From: Janthinobacterium sp. GW456P
GTDB taxonomy: Bacteria; Pseudomonadota; Gammaproteobacteria; Burkholderiales; Burkholderiaceae_D
Assembly (NCBI RefSeq): GCF_002127655.1
Contig: NZ_NEHB01000028.1
Span: forward strand, 1 to 64,000
DNA: 64,000 nucleotides
Direction: 5' to 3'
Shown here: piece by piece, positions 1 to 8,430 of the stretch
Numbering within the stretch: position 1 is the stretch's first letter
Layout of the letters: each line of letters opens with the position of its first letter
The notes under the pieces: model-generated
What the model saw: the letters and a program-made list of their open reading frames with translations, nothing else
Databases searched by the model: none
What the model was told of the DNA's origin: nothing
Position numbers and translations under genes: made by a program

Positions 1-312
1 CTGCGGGCGCAGGGCCAGCCCCACTTCGATGCTGGCGGGCGCGCCGTCGCGCGCCAGCGTGGCCGGCCCCAGGTAGCGTGGCAGGTCCAGGCTGCCTGCC
101 AGCAGCGAACTGCCGTCGCACAGCAGCAGTTGCACCACGTCGGCCGGGCCGATATCGAGCACGCTGCGGCAGCTGCCGATGCCGCGCGCGCTCGACAGTA
201 CATGGGTTTCGCTGTGCCAGCCGGGCGCGGCGGGACAGTCGCCGGCGCTGGCGAGGGGATCGCGCGTGAGCGTCAGGCGCAGCACTGGCGGCGCAAGGGG
301 ATCGCTGGACAT
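1..312 (-). CDS. Unknown protein, N-terminal part (cut by window edge)
   Basis: An open frame runs from an ATG at 312 to the left edge without a stop (104 codons seen). The product begins MSSDPLAPPVLRLTLTRD and reads as a soluble protein of mixed strand and helix with several Cys, without a signal peptide or membrane segment. Codon use is high-GC in third positions, as in neighbouring genes. No clear Shine-Dalgarno precedes the ATG. I do not recognise the family. Just upstream on the same strand a short frame ends in a barrel-like C-terminus (see findings), so the gene may follow a degraded outer-membrane gene. Confidence 0.5.
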   Translation of the reverse strand, partial: MSSDPLAPPVLRLTLTRDPLASAGDCPAAPGWHSETHVLSSARGIGSCRSVLDIGPADVVQLLLCDGSSLLAGSLDLPRYLGPATLARDGAPASIEVGLALRPQ

Positions 313-579
313 GCGGCTGGGATCGTTGGTTAAAAGCTGACCTTGATGCCTGCGCGGACCATGCGTGTTGTGTCAGATCAAGTATGTGTGGAAATGCAGG
401 GGGAGAAGCTGGGAGGGCTGGAGCGGGAAGGGCAGAGAAACGGTCAGCATGGTTTGGGCTGGGTCTCTTCGCTATCGTGCTCGGATGTTGTGCGGTGAGC
501 GAACTACGCGAATTGCATGGCAAAAGTTCATGGCGCCGGGGACCTGGGTGCCTGGCATGGCATTACAACAGCGGGTGGT

Positions 580-867
580 TCAATGGACTGGCGTGGCGGA
601 CAGTTCCTTCAGTTCGCGGATGGTGATGTCCGATTTTTCATGCATGCGCAATAAAATCGTTGCACCGACCGACAGTTTGCCGTGTCGAATCTTGCTGATG
701 ATGGGAGGCTGAACTTCCAGGACGCGGCACAGTTCCGCATCATTTTTCAAATTCAACTTCTCGATCAAGGTATCGAGCAGCTTGTTGGGCACAAAACTCG
801 ATGGTTCGAGCGCGCGCGCCCGGTTCATTGCTTCAATCATTTCCAGCTTCTTTTGCCGAACGTTCAT
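580..867 (-). CDS. Small XRE-like helix-turn-helix regulator
   Basis: A 95-residue cytoplasmic protein. Residues about 25-80 form a compact helical DNA-binding fold: KLNLKNDAELCRVL is followed by QPPIISKIRHGKLS, the recognition-helix pattern of lambda/XRE-type HTH domains, and then by a third helix containing HEKSDITIRELKEL. The start at 867 is well supported by GGAGGAG five bases upstream. It lies downstream of the ABC ATPase on the same strand, separated by 182 AT-richer bases, so it probably has its own promoter. The target genes are not evident; single-domain HTH proteins of this size are common in Oxalobacteraceae. Function as a regulator is inferred from the fold only. Confidence 0.75.
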   Translation of the reverse strand: MNVRQKKLEMIEAMNRARALEPSSFVPNKLLDTLIEKLNLKNDAELCRVLEVQPPIISKIRHGKLSVGATILLRMHEKSDITIRELKELSATPVH

Positions 868-1049
868 TTACTCCTCCTTCAGGTTATGCAAGGGACGAGA
901 CCACTTTTATGCGGTCCCGGCTATAGTTAGTCATCGCAGTACGGCTGTCTGGGTGACTTAGTACAACATTCGCGTTACAACATTGATAACCAGGCAAGTG
1001 TTTTCAATAATACTACGATAACAAAACTTGTGACAGATGGTCAGTTAAA

Positions 1050-1742
1050 TTAACTGATTGTTTGATCAATTTGGTTGACGGTTGTTGTATTTTGTAAGCC
1101 GCTTTTCGTCAGAATCATGGTCCGGTCCGCCATTTCGGCGGCGGCCAGCGAGTGCGTGACCATGATCGCGCAACTGCCGTTGGCCTTGATTTCGGCGCGC
1201 AGCAATTGCAGGATGCTGTGCGCCGTGTCCGGGTCGAGGTTGCCGGTGGGCTCATCTGCCAGCACCAGCGCCGGCTTGTGCACGAGTGCGCGGGCAATCG
1301 CCACGCGCTGCATTTCGCCGCCCGACAATTGCTGCGGAAAGTCGCCGCCGCGTCCGCCCAGGCCGACGGCCTCGAGCATGCTGGCGGCACGCTCCTGGGG
1401 CAGTCCGTTGAGCAGCAGCGGCAGGGCCACGTTTTGCAGCAGGGTCAGGTGCGGCAAGACGTGGAAAGCCTGGAAGATAAAGCCCATGCGGGCGCGACGC
1501 AGCCGGGTGGCGGCGGCGTCATCGAGGCTGGACATGGCGATGCCGTCCACCAGGATAGGGTGCGCTTCGGCACCCGCATCGGGCGTGTCGAGGCCGGCGA
1601 TCAGGTTCAGCAAGGTCGACTTGCCCACGCCCGAATCGCCCATGATGGCGATGAATTCCCCCGCCTTGAAGCGGCAGGAAATATTGGCCAGCACGGGACG
1701 GGCATGGGCATAGGACTTCGACAGATGGCGCAATTCGAGCAT
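1050..1742 (-). CDS. ABC transporter ATP-binding protein, LolD/MacB-like, without a permease
   Basis: A 230-residue nucleotide-binding subunit of the LolD/MacB/YbbA subfamily, which powers lipoprotein release or macrolide and peptide export in complex with FtsX-like permeases. Visible motifs: Walker A GDSGVGKST near 35-43, Q-loop in GFIFQAFHVLPHLT, signature LSGGEMQR, Walker B ALVLADEPTGNLD and H-loop VTHS. The TGNLD ending and the LPHLT segment are typical of this subfamily. The ATPase fold is complete. No permease gene lies on either side: the next gene downstream is an HTH protein and upstream is a 322-base gap. The subunit must therefore pair with a permease encoded elsewhere, or the operon has lost it. 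Confidence 0.88.
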   Translation of the reverse strand: MLELRHLSKSYAHARPVLANISCRFKAGEFIAIMGDSGVGKSTLLNLIAGLDTPDAGAEAHPILVDGIAMSSLDDAAATRLRRARMGFIFQAFHVLPHLTLLQNVALPLLLNGLPQERAASMLEAVGLGGRGGDFPQQLSGGEMQRVAIARALVHKPALVLADEPTGNLDPDTAHSILQLLRAEIKANGSCAIMVTHSLAAAEMADRTMILTKSGLQNTTTVNQIDQTIS

Positions 1743-2064
1743 GGTGATCTTGATTAATAACGGCTATCGTAAAGGGAGGCACGCGGGGGAGAGGGGGGCC
1801 TGGGAATTGCAAAGGGGCGCGGATTGTTTGGCCGGCAATGTGTAGTATACGACAGCCTTATCATTTTTGCTGGGTAATACCAATTTTATGTGCGTGCCGG
1901 CTGTTTGACCTTAAGTTACCTGCCGCACGGCTGGCTTGCGCGGATTCCGCTATGATGGAAAAAAGTCATCGGCAAGGCGCCCGCACACCGCTGCGGCAGG
2001 GGCGGCGCGCCCGGTGGCTGACCGTGCAAGCCCTTCGTGAACCTCATATTGACGACGCCAGCCC
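1743..2064. other. Intergenic region between orphan ABC ATPase and egtD
   Basis: A 322-base stretch with divergent transcription on both sides and no credible gene. A weak sigma70-like pair, TTGTTT at 1824-1829 and TATACG at 1846-1851 with a 16-base spacer, faces egtD. If used, it would give a 5' UTR of about 200 bases. A second TATGAT near 1950 lacks a matching -35. No terminator or repeat is evident. Confidence 0.4.
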
Positions 2065-3057
2065 ATGACCATGCCACTTGCGCAACAGCAGTCCGATTTG
2101 TATCCCGCCAGCAACGCCAGCGCGGCCAGCGCCACTCCTGTCACGATAGCCGAGATCAGCGCAGGCCTGTTGGCGCGCGATGCCTGGACTTCGCCCAAGT
2201 ACCTGTACGACGCGCTGGGTTCGAAACTGTTCGAAGCCATCTGCGCCTTGCCCGAGTACTATCCGACGCGCACCGAGGCGGCCATTTTCGCGCGCCACGG
2301 CGCCGAGATCGCGCACGCCGTGGGGCCGGGCAGCACCCTGATCGACCTGGGCGCGGGCAATTGCGCCAAGGCCGCCAGCCTGTTTCCGCTGCTGCATCCG
2401 GCGCAATATGTGGCCGTGGATATTTCCTACGATTTTCTCAGTGAATCGCTGAGCCGGCTGCAGCAGCGCTTTCCGCACATCGAGATGACCGGTCTGGGCC
2501 TGGATTTCTCCAGTCGCCTGGACTTGCCCGACAGCGTGCGCGAGGCGCGGCGATTGTTCTTCTATCCCGGCTCCTCCATCGGCAATTTTGCGCCTGAGCA
2601 AGCGACCGCCTTTTTGCGCCGCCTGCGCGCGAACGCGGACGGCGATGGCGGCTTGCTGATCGGCGTCGACCTGATCAAGGAAGACGCCATCCTCGACGCC
2701 GCCTATGACGATGCGCTGGGCGTCACCGCCGCCTTCAACTTGAACATGCTGCGCCACGTGAACGGCCTGATCGGCGCCGACTTCGACGTGCGCGCGTGGC
2801 AGCACCAGGGCTTTTTCAACGCCGACGAGAACCGCGTCGAAATGCACCTGGAAGCGCGCAGCGAACAAGTTGTCCATTGGAAAGGTGGCCAGCGCCGTTT
2901 CGCGAAAGGCGAACGCATCCATACAGAAGACAGTTATAAATACACGCGCGCCACCTTCGTCGGCTTGCTGGAGCAGGCGGGCTTTTCCACCGTGCAAGTC
3001 TGGACGGACCCGCAGCAGTGGTTTGCCGTCATCTACGCGCGGGTTATCAGGGACTAA
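2065..3057 (+). CDS. egtD: L-histidine N(alpha)-methyltransferase (ergothioneine biosynthesis)
   Basis: EgtD transfers three methyl groups from S-adenosylmethionine to the alpha-amino group of histidine, giving hercynine, the first step to ergothioneine. The 330-residue protein has the family's expected length. It carries the SAM-binding motif LIDLGAGNCAKA (residues about 92-103), the early ALPEYYPTRTE segment and the FFYPGSSIGNF signature, then the C-terminal substrate-binding part with EDSYKYT. Two in-frame ATG codons (2065 and 2071) are possible, with no strong Shine-Dalgarno before either. The gene ends eight bases before egtB and the two surely form one transcript. No egtA, egtC or egtE is present nearby. 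Confidence 0.93.
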   Translation: MTMPLAQQQSDLYPASNASAASATPVTIAEISAGLLARDAWTSPKYLYDALGSKLFEAICALPEYYPTRTEAAIFARHGAEIAHAVGPGSTLIDLGAGNCAKAASLFPLLHPAQYVAVDISYDFLSESLSRLQQRFPHIEMTGLGLDFSSRLDLPDSVREARRLFFYPGSSIGNFAPEQATAFLRRLRANADGDGGLLIGVDLIKEDAILDAAYDDALGVTAAFNLNMLRHVNGLIGADFDVRAWQHQGFFNADENRVEMHLEARSEQVVHWKGGQRRFAKGERIHTEDSYKYTRATFVGLLEQAGFSTVQVWTDPQQWFAVIYARVIRD

Positions 3058-3064
3058 GAAAAAG

Positions 3065-4306
3065 ATGCTGATCGATCATTACCATACAGTGCGCCAGCAC
3101 TCGCTGCGGCTGGCCGAACCCCTGTCCGACGAAGATTGCGGCGCCCAGTCGATGCCGGACGCCAGTCCCGTCAAATGGCACCTCGCGCATACCACCTGGT
3201 TTTTCGAAACGTTTATCCTGGAAAGCATGGAAGCGGGGTTCGCGCCCTTCCACCCGGCCTTCCGTGTGTTGTTCAACTCGTATTACAATGGCGTGGGCGA
3301 GAAGCATCCGCGCGCCCAGCGTGGTTTGCTGACGCGCCCCGGCATGGCCCAGGTGCGCGCTTACCGGGCCAACGTCGATGCGCGCATCGCGCGCCTGCTG
3401 GCGGGCGAACTGGCGCGTGACGCGCGCGAGCGGCTGACCATGCTGCTGGCGCTGGGCCTCGAGCACGAGCAGCAGCACCAGGAGCTGCTGTTGACGGACG
3501 TTAAACACTTGCTGGCGCAGAGCGCCCTGTTTCCCGCTTACCTGGATAAGGTGGACAGCGCGGCGCCGCCAGCGCGGCACGCGGCGCAGCCCACGGCCTG
3601 GCTCGCCTTCGACGGCGGCCTGGCGCAGATCGGCCATGCGGGCGACGGCTTTTGTTTTGACAATGAATTGCCGCGCCACCCGCAATACGTGGCGCCGTTC
3701 GAACTGGCCAGCGCGCTGGTGACGAATGGGGAATTTCTCGCCTTCATCGAGGCGGGCGGCTACCGCACGGCGCATTGGTGGCTGGCCGAAGGCTGGGATT
3801 GGGGCCGCACGCAACAGCTGACCTGCCCGCTGTACTGGCAGTGCGACGAGGCGGGCCACTGGCTGGAATTCACTTTATTCGGCTTGCGCCCGCTGGACCC
3901 GCAGGCGCCGGCCACGCACTTGTCCCTGTTTGAGGCGGATGCGTATGCGCACTGGGCCGGCGCGCGCCTGCCGACGGAAGCGGAGTGGGAAGTGGCGGCG
4001 CAGGGCATCGACATGCAGGTGGGGCAGCTGCATCCGGCGGCCGGCGCTTCGGGAACGGGATTGCGGCAGATGTTCGGCCATTGCTGGCAGTGGACCAGCA
4101 GCAGCTATGCGCCGTACCCGGGCTACCGCACGGCGCCCGGGGCGCTGGGCGAATACAACGGCAAGTTCATGTTGAACCAGTATGTGCTGCGCGGCTCGTC
4201 GTGCGCGACGCCGGCCGGCCATGCGCGCGCCAGTTACCGCAATTTCTTTCCGGCCGGCGCGCGCTGGCAATTTTCCGGTATCCGCCTGGCGCGCCAGGTG
4301 GAATAA
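3065..4306 (+). CDS. egtB: Ergothioneine synthase EgtB, iron-dependent sulfoxide synthase
   Basis: EgtB uses non-haem iron and O2 to join hercynine to a cysteine-containing thiol, forming the C-S bond of ergothioneine. The 413-residue product starts MLIDHYHTVRQ; an upstream extension of the frame inside egtD is rejected. An N-terminal DinB-like four-helix domain holds the iron site: H39 in WHLAHTTW and the HxxxHxE motif H134/H138/E140 in LEHEQQHQE. A C-terminal FGE-sulfatase/C-type-lectin-like domain follows (residues about 185-410; LPTEAEWE and the terminal FSGIRLARQ). It ends six bases before the convergent chemoreceptor stop codon. Whether the thiol donor is cysteine or gamma-glutamylcysteine cannot be told from sequence. 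Confidence 0.93.
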   Translation: MLIDHYHTVRQHSLRLAEPLSDEDCGAQSMPDASPVKWHLAHTTWFFETFILESMEAGFAPFHPAFRVLFNSYYNGVGEKHPRAQRGLLTRPGMAQVRAYRANVDARIARLLAGELARDARERLTMLLALGLEHEQQHQELLLTDVKHLLAQSALFPAYLDKVDSAAPPARHAAQPTAWLAFDGGLAQIGHAGDGFCFDNELPRHPQYVAPFELASALVTNGEFLAFIEAGGYRTAHWWLAEGWDWGRTQQLTCPLYWQCDEAGHWLEFTLFGLRPLDPQAPATHLSLFEADAYAHWAGARLPTEAEWEVAAQGIDMQVGQLHPAAGASGTGLRQMFGHCWQWTSSSYAPYPGYRTAPGALGEYNGKFMLNQYVLRGSSCATPAGHARASYRNFFPAGARWQFSGIRLARQVE

Positions 4307-4311
4307 GCAAC

Positions 4312-5916
4312 TTAGTGCAGGCGCGGGACGGCGGGCGCGTCAGGGCGGGGCGGTGCCTTGGCGCTGGCGTTCTGCTCGAGCTTGAACTGGCTGACGAGGG
4401 TTTCCAGGTCGCCCGCCTGTTCATGCATGGCTGCCGCCGCCGCGGCCGCTTCCTCGACCAGGGCCGCGTTCTGTTGCGTCGTCTGGTCCATCTGCATGAT
4501 GGCCGCATTGATCTGCTCGATGCCTTCGCTCTGCTCGTGGTTGGCGACGCTGATTTCACCGACGATGGCGCTGACCCGGCCCACGCTGGCCACCACTTCA
4601 TCCATCGTGGCGCCCGCCTGGCTGACCAGCTGCGCGCCCTGGCCGACCCGCGTGACGGAGTCGGCAATGAGTTCCTTGATCTCTTTAGCCGCCGCCGCCG
4701 AGCGTTGCGCCAGGTTGCGCACTTCGGATGCCACGACGGCAAAGCCGCGGCCTTGCTCGCCGGCACGTGCCGCTTCCACGGCCGCATTCAGTGCCAGGAT
4801 ATTCGTCTGGAAAGCGATGCCGTCGATGACGGCGATGATGTCGACGATCTTGCGCGACGAGGCATTGATGGCGTCCATGGTGCCGATCACTTCCGCCATG
4901 GCCGAGCCGCCGCGCTGCGCGATGGCCGATGCCGAGCGGGCCAGACTGTCGGCCAGGCGCGCATTGTCGCTGTTGCTGCGCACGGTGCCCGTCAGTTCGA
5001 TCATCGACGAAGCTGTTTCTTCCAGCGCGCTGGCTTGCGCCTCGGTGCGGGCCGACAGGTCGGCATTGCCGCTGGCGATCTGGCTCGACGCCACGGCAAT
5101 CGTACCCGTGCCGCCGCGCACCTGCCCCACCAGGGTGGCCAGGTTGGTATTCATGTCGCGCAAGGCCTGCAGCAGCTGGCCCGCTTCATCCTTGCCGTCG
5201 GCCACGATCTTGCTGCTCAAGTCGCCTCCAGCCACGGCTTGCGCCACGCGCAGCGCATACGCGATCGGCGTGGTGATCGAGCGCGTGACGCGCCAGGCAA
5301 AGAGCACGCCCAGCAGCAGGGCGGCCGTGCCCAGGCTGGCCATCAGCACATTCGCCGCGGAAATATTCTGCTGGATTTGCTGGCCGCCATGCACGACCAC
5401 GCCGCGCTGAATTTCATTCAGGCGGTTCACCGTCTGTTGCAGCTGGTTCAGGGCGGGCAGGGTATCGTCGCGCACGTGCTTGGCCGCTTCCGCGCGCTGC
5501 CCCGCCACCAGCAGCTTGTCTGCCTGGCTGAACGAGACGACATAGGCCTTGCGCTGCTGCTTCAGGGTGGCCAGCAGTTCTTTGCCTTCAGGCAGCACGA
5601 TCAGGCGGTCGAGGATGGCCAGCGCATCGGTGATGGTGGCCTTGTTGGCATCGATTTCGCCATGGATGGCGCTGGCGCGGGCCGGATCTTCATGGATGAA
5701 CAGCTCCAGCACCAATGCCGCGTTCGAACGCGTCGTGCTGCGGATGGTGGCGATGGCGTCGGCCTTGGCCCAGTCTTTCTCGATGATGGACTCGCTGAGC
5801 GCGCCGATCTTGTCCAGCCGGAACAGGCCCGTTCCCACCAGCACTGCCATCAGCAGCAGCACCACGCCAAAGCCGGCACCCAGACGCGCGCCTATCTTCA
5901 TATCCGTCAATTTCAT
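4312..5916 (-). CDS. Methyl-accepting chemotaxis protein
   Basis: A 534-residue inner-membrane chemoreceptor. A short cytoplasmic N-terminus leads to TM1 (about 10-30) and a periplasmic helical domain of about 155 residues, like 4HB_MCP sensor domains. TM2 (about 188-210) and a HAMP segment follow, then the signalling domain. The hairpin tip, [19 protein letters not shown] followed by [18 protein letters not shown], binds CheA and CheW. The protein ends in a Pro/Ala-rich tail without the NWETF-type CheR/CheB tether. Ligand unknown. The 83 bases upstream contain CCGTATAATC; neither a clean sigma28 nor sigma70 pair could be assigned. Convergent with egtB, gap five bases. Confidence 0.93.
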   Translation of the reverse strand: MKLTDMKIGARLGAGFGVVLLLMAVLVGTGLFRLDKIGALSESIIEKDWAKADAIATIRSTTRSNAALVLELFIHEDPARASAIHGEIDANKATITDALAILDRLIVLPEGKELLATLKQQRKAYVVSFSQADKLLVAGQRAEAAKHVRDDTLPALNQLQQTVNRLNEIQRGVVVHGGQQIQQNISAANVLMASLGTAALLLGVLFAWRVTRSITTPIAYALRVAQAVAGGDLSSKIVADGKDEAGQLLQALRDMNTNLATLVGQVRGGTGTIAVASSQIASGNADLSARTEAQASALEETASSMIELTGTVRSNSDNARLADSLARSASAIAQRGGSAMAEVIGTMDAINASSRKIVDIIAVIDGIAFQTNILALNAAVEAARAGEQGRGFAVVASEVRNLAQRSAAAAKEIKELIADSVTRVGQGAQLVSQAGATMDEVVASVGRVSAIVGEISVANHEQSEGIEQINAAIMQMDQTTQQNAALVEEAAAAAAAMHEQAGDLETLVSQFKLEQNASAKAPPRPDAPAVPRLH

Positions 5917-6021
5917 ACTGATTCCCTCGGTAGCTAATGATCTGTCCCCGGTGGTCTTATTATGAAACGATTATACGGCGCGTGATACTTCTTTTGCAGC
6001 AATAATTGCCTTGCGGAAATG

Positions 6022-6059
6022 AAAAAGCGGCACGGCGATCAAGCCATGCCGCTTTTTTT
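6022..6059. terminator. Bidirectional intrinsic terminator downstream of leuA
   Basis: AAAAAGCGGCA at 6022-6032 pairs with TGCCGCTTTTT at 6047-6057 across a short loop with two more GC pairs. An A run on one side and a T run on the other let it work on either strand. It lies 25 bases past the leuA stop. Confidence 0.85.
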
Positions 6060-6083
6060 CCTGTGCGAGAGGGAACGCAGTCC

Positions 6084-7790
6084 TTAGACGGCGCTCGCCG
6101 CCACCTTGGCCGTTGTTGTTTTTTCGGCTTCCGTTTGCCCGATGCGGCGATTCACGGCCGACAGCACGGCCTTGAACGAGGCGGTGACGATGTTGCTGTC
6201 GATGGCGGCGCCGAACAGGGTCGGGCCGTTATCGAGGCGCAATTCCACGTAGCACGCCGCTTGCGCATTGGCGCCGGAGCCGATCGAGTGTTCGTGGTAA
6301 TCCATCAGCTTGATGTCGAGACCGAGCGCATTGACGAAGGCGTCGATGGGACCGTTGCCGCCGCCTTGCAGGGCCAGCGGCGTCTGGCGGTGCGACAGGC
6401 TGATGTCGATCTGCACGGACTCGTCGCTGCTCGTGTCTTCCACCATGCGGTGCGAAGCGTAGGCGTACGGCGCGGTCTGCTCCAGGTACTCCTTCTGGAA
6501 GATTTCATGGATATCCTGCGCGGCGATTTCGCGGCCCGTGGCGTCGGCTACGGCTTGCACGGCGCGCGAGAATTCGATCTGCAGGCGGCGCGGCAAGACC
6601 AGGCCGTATTCCTGTTCCAGCAAGTACGCCATGCCGCCCTTGCCGGACTGGCTGTTGACGCGGATCACGGCGTCGTAGCTGCGGCCCAGGTCGGCCGGGT
6701 CGATCGGCAAGTAGGGCACTTCCCAGATGCTGTCCGGTTGTTGCTTGGCGAAACCTTTCTTGATCGCATCCTGGTGCGAGCCGGAAAACGCCGTAAATAC
6801 GAGGTCGCCCGCATACGGATGACGCGGGTGGACGGGCAGCTGGTTGCACTCTTCCACGCACTTGCGCACGCTGTCGATGTCGGAGAAATCGAGGCCAGGG
6901 TGCACGCCCTGCGTGTACAAGTTCATCGCCAGGGTCACCAGGTCGACGTTGCCGGTGCGCTCGCCATTGCCGAACAAGCAGCCCTCGACGCGGTCGGCGC
7001 CTGCCATCACGGCCAGCTCGGCCGAGGCGACGGCCGTGCCGCGGTCGTTATGCGGGTGCACGCTGATGATGATGGCATCGCGGCGCGCCAGTTTGCGCGA
7101 CATCCATTCGATCTGGTCCGCATACACGTTGGGCGTGCTGCATTCCACGGTCGACGGCAGGTTGATGATCATCTTGTTGGCCGGCGTCGGCTTCCAGATG
7201 GCGCTGACGGCGTCGCAGATATGCTTGGAGAAATCGAGTTCCGTGGTGGAAAACGATTCCGGCGTGTATTCGAAACCCCACTCCGTTTCCGGATGCTGGG
7301 CCACCAGCTGTTTCACGAGGGTGGTGCCGGTGGTGGCGATAGTCGTGATTTCTTCGCGCGACATGCCGAACACGACCTTGCGGAACACGGGCGCCACCGA
7401 GTTGTACAGGTGGACGATGGCGCGCTTGGCGCCGACGACGGATTCCACCGTGCGGCGGATCAGCTCTTCGCGCGACTGGGTCAGCACGATGATGGTGACG
7501 TCGTCCGGAATGCGGCCTTCATCGACGAGCTTGCGCACGAAATCGAAATCCGTCTGCGATGCCGATGGGAAACCCACTTCGATTTCCTTCAGGCCGATGG
7601 CGATCAGCATCTCGAAGAACCGCAGTTTCTTTTCCGCGCTCATCGGCTCGATCAAGGACTGATTGCCGTCACGCAAGTCGGTGCTCATCCAGATGGGCGG
7701 CTTGCTGATGATCTGGTTCGGCCATTGACGGTCGGTCAATTTGACGGGAGGGAAGGCGCGGTATTTGGAAGCTGGGTTTTGCAACATCAT
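6084..7790 (-). CDS. leuA: 2-isopropylmalate synthase
   Basis: LeuA condenses acetyl-CoA with 2-oxoisovalerate to 2-isopropylmalate, the committed step of leucine synthesis, and is feedback-inhibited by leucine. The 568-residue product is of the longer LeuA type. Seen: the HMGL-like TIM-barrel motif [10 protein letters not shown] near the N-terminus, metal ligands in [20 protein letters not shown], and a C-terminal LeuA dimerisation/regulatory domain (about 430-550) with [10 protein letters not shown]. The ATG at 7790 is chosen over a TTG at 7823 because AGGAG sits about ten bases upstream of it. Other leucine genes are not adjacent. A leucine-rich leader peptide lies 237 bases upstream, pointing to attenuation. 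Confidence 0.95.
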   Translation of the reverse strand: MMLQNPASKYRAFPPVKLTDRQWPNQIISKPPIWMSTDLRDGNQSLIEPMSAEKKLRFFEMLIAIGLKEIEVGFPSASQTDFDFVRKLVDEGRIPDDVTIIVLTQSREELIRRTVESVVGAKRAIVHLYNSVAPVFRKVVFGMSREEITTIATTGTTLVKQLVAQHPETEWGFEYTPESFSTTELDFSKHICDAVSAIWKPTPANKMIINLPSTVECSTPNVYADQIEWMSRKLARRDAIIISVHPHNDRGTAVASAELAVMAGADRVEGCLFGNGERTGNVDLVTLAMNLYTQGVHPGLDFSDIDSVRKCVEECNQLPVHPRHPYAGDLVFTAFSGSHQDAIKKGFAKQQPDSIWEVPYLPIDPADLGRSYDAVIRVNSQSGKGGMAYLLEQEYGLVLPRRLQIEFSRAVQAVADATGREIAAQDIHEIFQKEYLEQTAPYAYASHRMVEDTSSDESVQIDISLSHRQTPLALQGGGNGPIDAFVNALGLDIKLMDYHEHSIGSGANAQAACYVELRLDNGPTLFGAAIDSNIVTASFKAVLSAVNRRIGQTEAEKTTTAKVAASAV

Positions 7791-7800
7791 GATCGGGTAC

Positions 7801-8026
7801 TCCTGAAGATAGGGGGAAATCAATGGTTGTGGCGCAAGCTTGCCGGGCGGCCACGCAACACTAGGCCAGGCAAGCGATCGGTAGCGGTAGCAGAGCGGCC
7901 GCGATGCCGGCAGGGGCGGTCGCAGCGTGGATTACGTGTACGTATGGGGATGGTGCAAACATCATCAAACCTTCCAGGGTTTTTGAAACACGCCGGCGTG
8001 TGGCCAGGCGAAGCAATGCGGCAAAC
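7801..8026 (-). promoter_or_regulatory. leuA leader RNA, putative attenuator region
   Basis: The 226 bases between the leader peptide stop and the leuA ribosome-binding site hold several self-complementary segments. A perfect 14-base palindrome, ACACGCCGGCGTGT, lies at 7988-8001. A stem closes GTTG-GTGGC against GCCAC-AAC at about 7827-7860, just upstream of the leuA Shine-Dalgarno. The segment CCTGGCC occurs twice. No stem is followed by a long T run, so a classical terminator could not be placed; control could instead work through Rho or access to the ribosome-binding site. Assigned from position and structure, not by family match. Confidence 0.5.
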
Positions 8027-8095
8027 TTATGCGCGTGCTAGTAGTAGTCGCGATAGCGACAGCAGGGAAGGGGAGGAATGTTTGAAGGAGGACAT
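8027..8095 (-). CDS. leuL: leu operon leader peptide (leucine-rich)
   Basis: A 22-codon frame encodes MSSFKHSSPSLLSLSRLLLA followed by RA and a stop. Six of the 22 residues are leucine, and four of these use CTA, a codon rare in this high-GC genome, including three consecutive CTA codons four codons before the stop. This is the hallmark of amino-acid-sensing leader peptides: slow decoding when charged leucyl-tRNA is scarce changes folding of the downstream RNA and lets leuA be transcribed. A small hairpin (GTCGC-TATC-GCGAC, about 8046-8059) overlaps the Leu codons. No Shine-Dalgarno is visible; the predicted transcript starts at or next to the AUG. Confidence 0.75.
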   Translation of the reverse strand: MSSFKHSSPSLLSLSRLLLARA

Positions 8096-8101
8096 GCACT
8101 T

Positions 8102-8131
8102 AATGTAAGGGAGGTTGGGGCGGGCTGTCAA
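8102..8131 (-). promoter_or_regulatory. Predicted sigma70 promoter of leuL-leuA
   Basis: On the minus strand a perfect -35 box TTGACA (8126-8131) is followed after 18 bases by TACATT (8102-8107; or TTACAT with 17 bases). The expected start, six to seven bases further, falls on or beside position 8095, the A of the leader peptide AUG. Confidence 0.6.
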
Positions 8132-8142
8132 GCGTTTCCGTT

Positions 8143-8430
8143 TTACATGTAGTGCACGTGCACTGCCTCGTTCGGCATTTCCTGTGCCATGCGTGCCAGG
8201 ATGCGCCGCAGGATGGCCGCATCGCGGGGCAGCCGTGCTTCCAGTTCCTGCCAGCCGGCCAGTTCCAGTTGCTGCGGCATCTCCACCAGGCTCGTGACGG
8301 CATCCCAGAACGCATCCCAGTTCATGCCATAGAACGCAGGGAAGCCCAGCGCGGCGGCCAGGGCCGCATGCAGCTGGCGTGGCGAAGTGATATCGCGCAA
8401 GTCGATCGTCACGAGGGCCTGCCTGCTCAC
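8143..8430 (-). CDS. Barstar-family ribonuclease inhibitor
   Basis: A 95-residue cytoplasmic protein with the barstar fold signature. An N-terminal strand VTIDLRDI is followed by QLHAALAAALGFPAFYGMNW, DAFWDAVTSL and a C-terminal strand with EAVHVHYM. Barstars bind and block barnase-type (N1/T1/Ba) ribonucleases. The GTG start at 8430 overlaps the TGA of the preceding gene (GTGA), so the two are translationally coupled. No barnase-like gene occurs in the window. The secreted RNase at 45076 is of the T2 family, not a known barstar target. The role may be protection against an incoming toxin or control of an unlinked enzyme; this is inference. Confidence 0.82.
   Translation of the reverse strand: MSRQALVTIDLRDITSPRQLHAALAAALGFPAFYGMNWDAFWDAVTSLVEMPQQLELAGWQELEARLPRDAAILRRILARMAQEMPNEAVHVHYM

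Noticed and set aside
384-626. An 80-codon plus-strand frame near the left edge
   Set aside because: Lacks a ribosome site, has repetitive Arg/Gly/Ala content and overlaps the well-supported HTH gene on the other strand.
3985-5937. A 650-codon plus-strand frame across egtB and the chemoreceptor
   Set aside because: It is a shadow of the minus-strand chemoreceptor; the sequence is low in structure-forming residues and unlike any protein.
5917-6000. A flagellar sigma28 promoter for the first chemoreceptor
   Set aside because: CCGTATAATC contains parts of both sigma28 and sigma70 -10 boxes, but neither -35 lies at the right distance.
6006-8108. A 700-codon plus-strand frame over leuA
   Set aside because: It mirrors the leuA codons; the composition is implausible (His/Arg/Val-rich) and leuA on the minus strand is certain.
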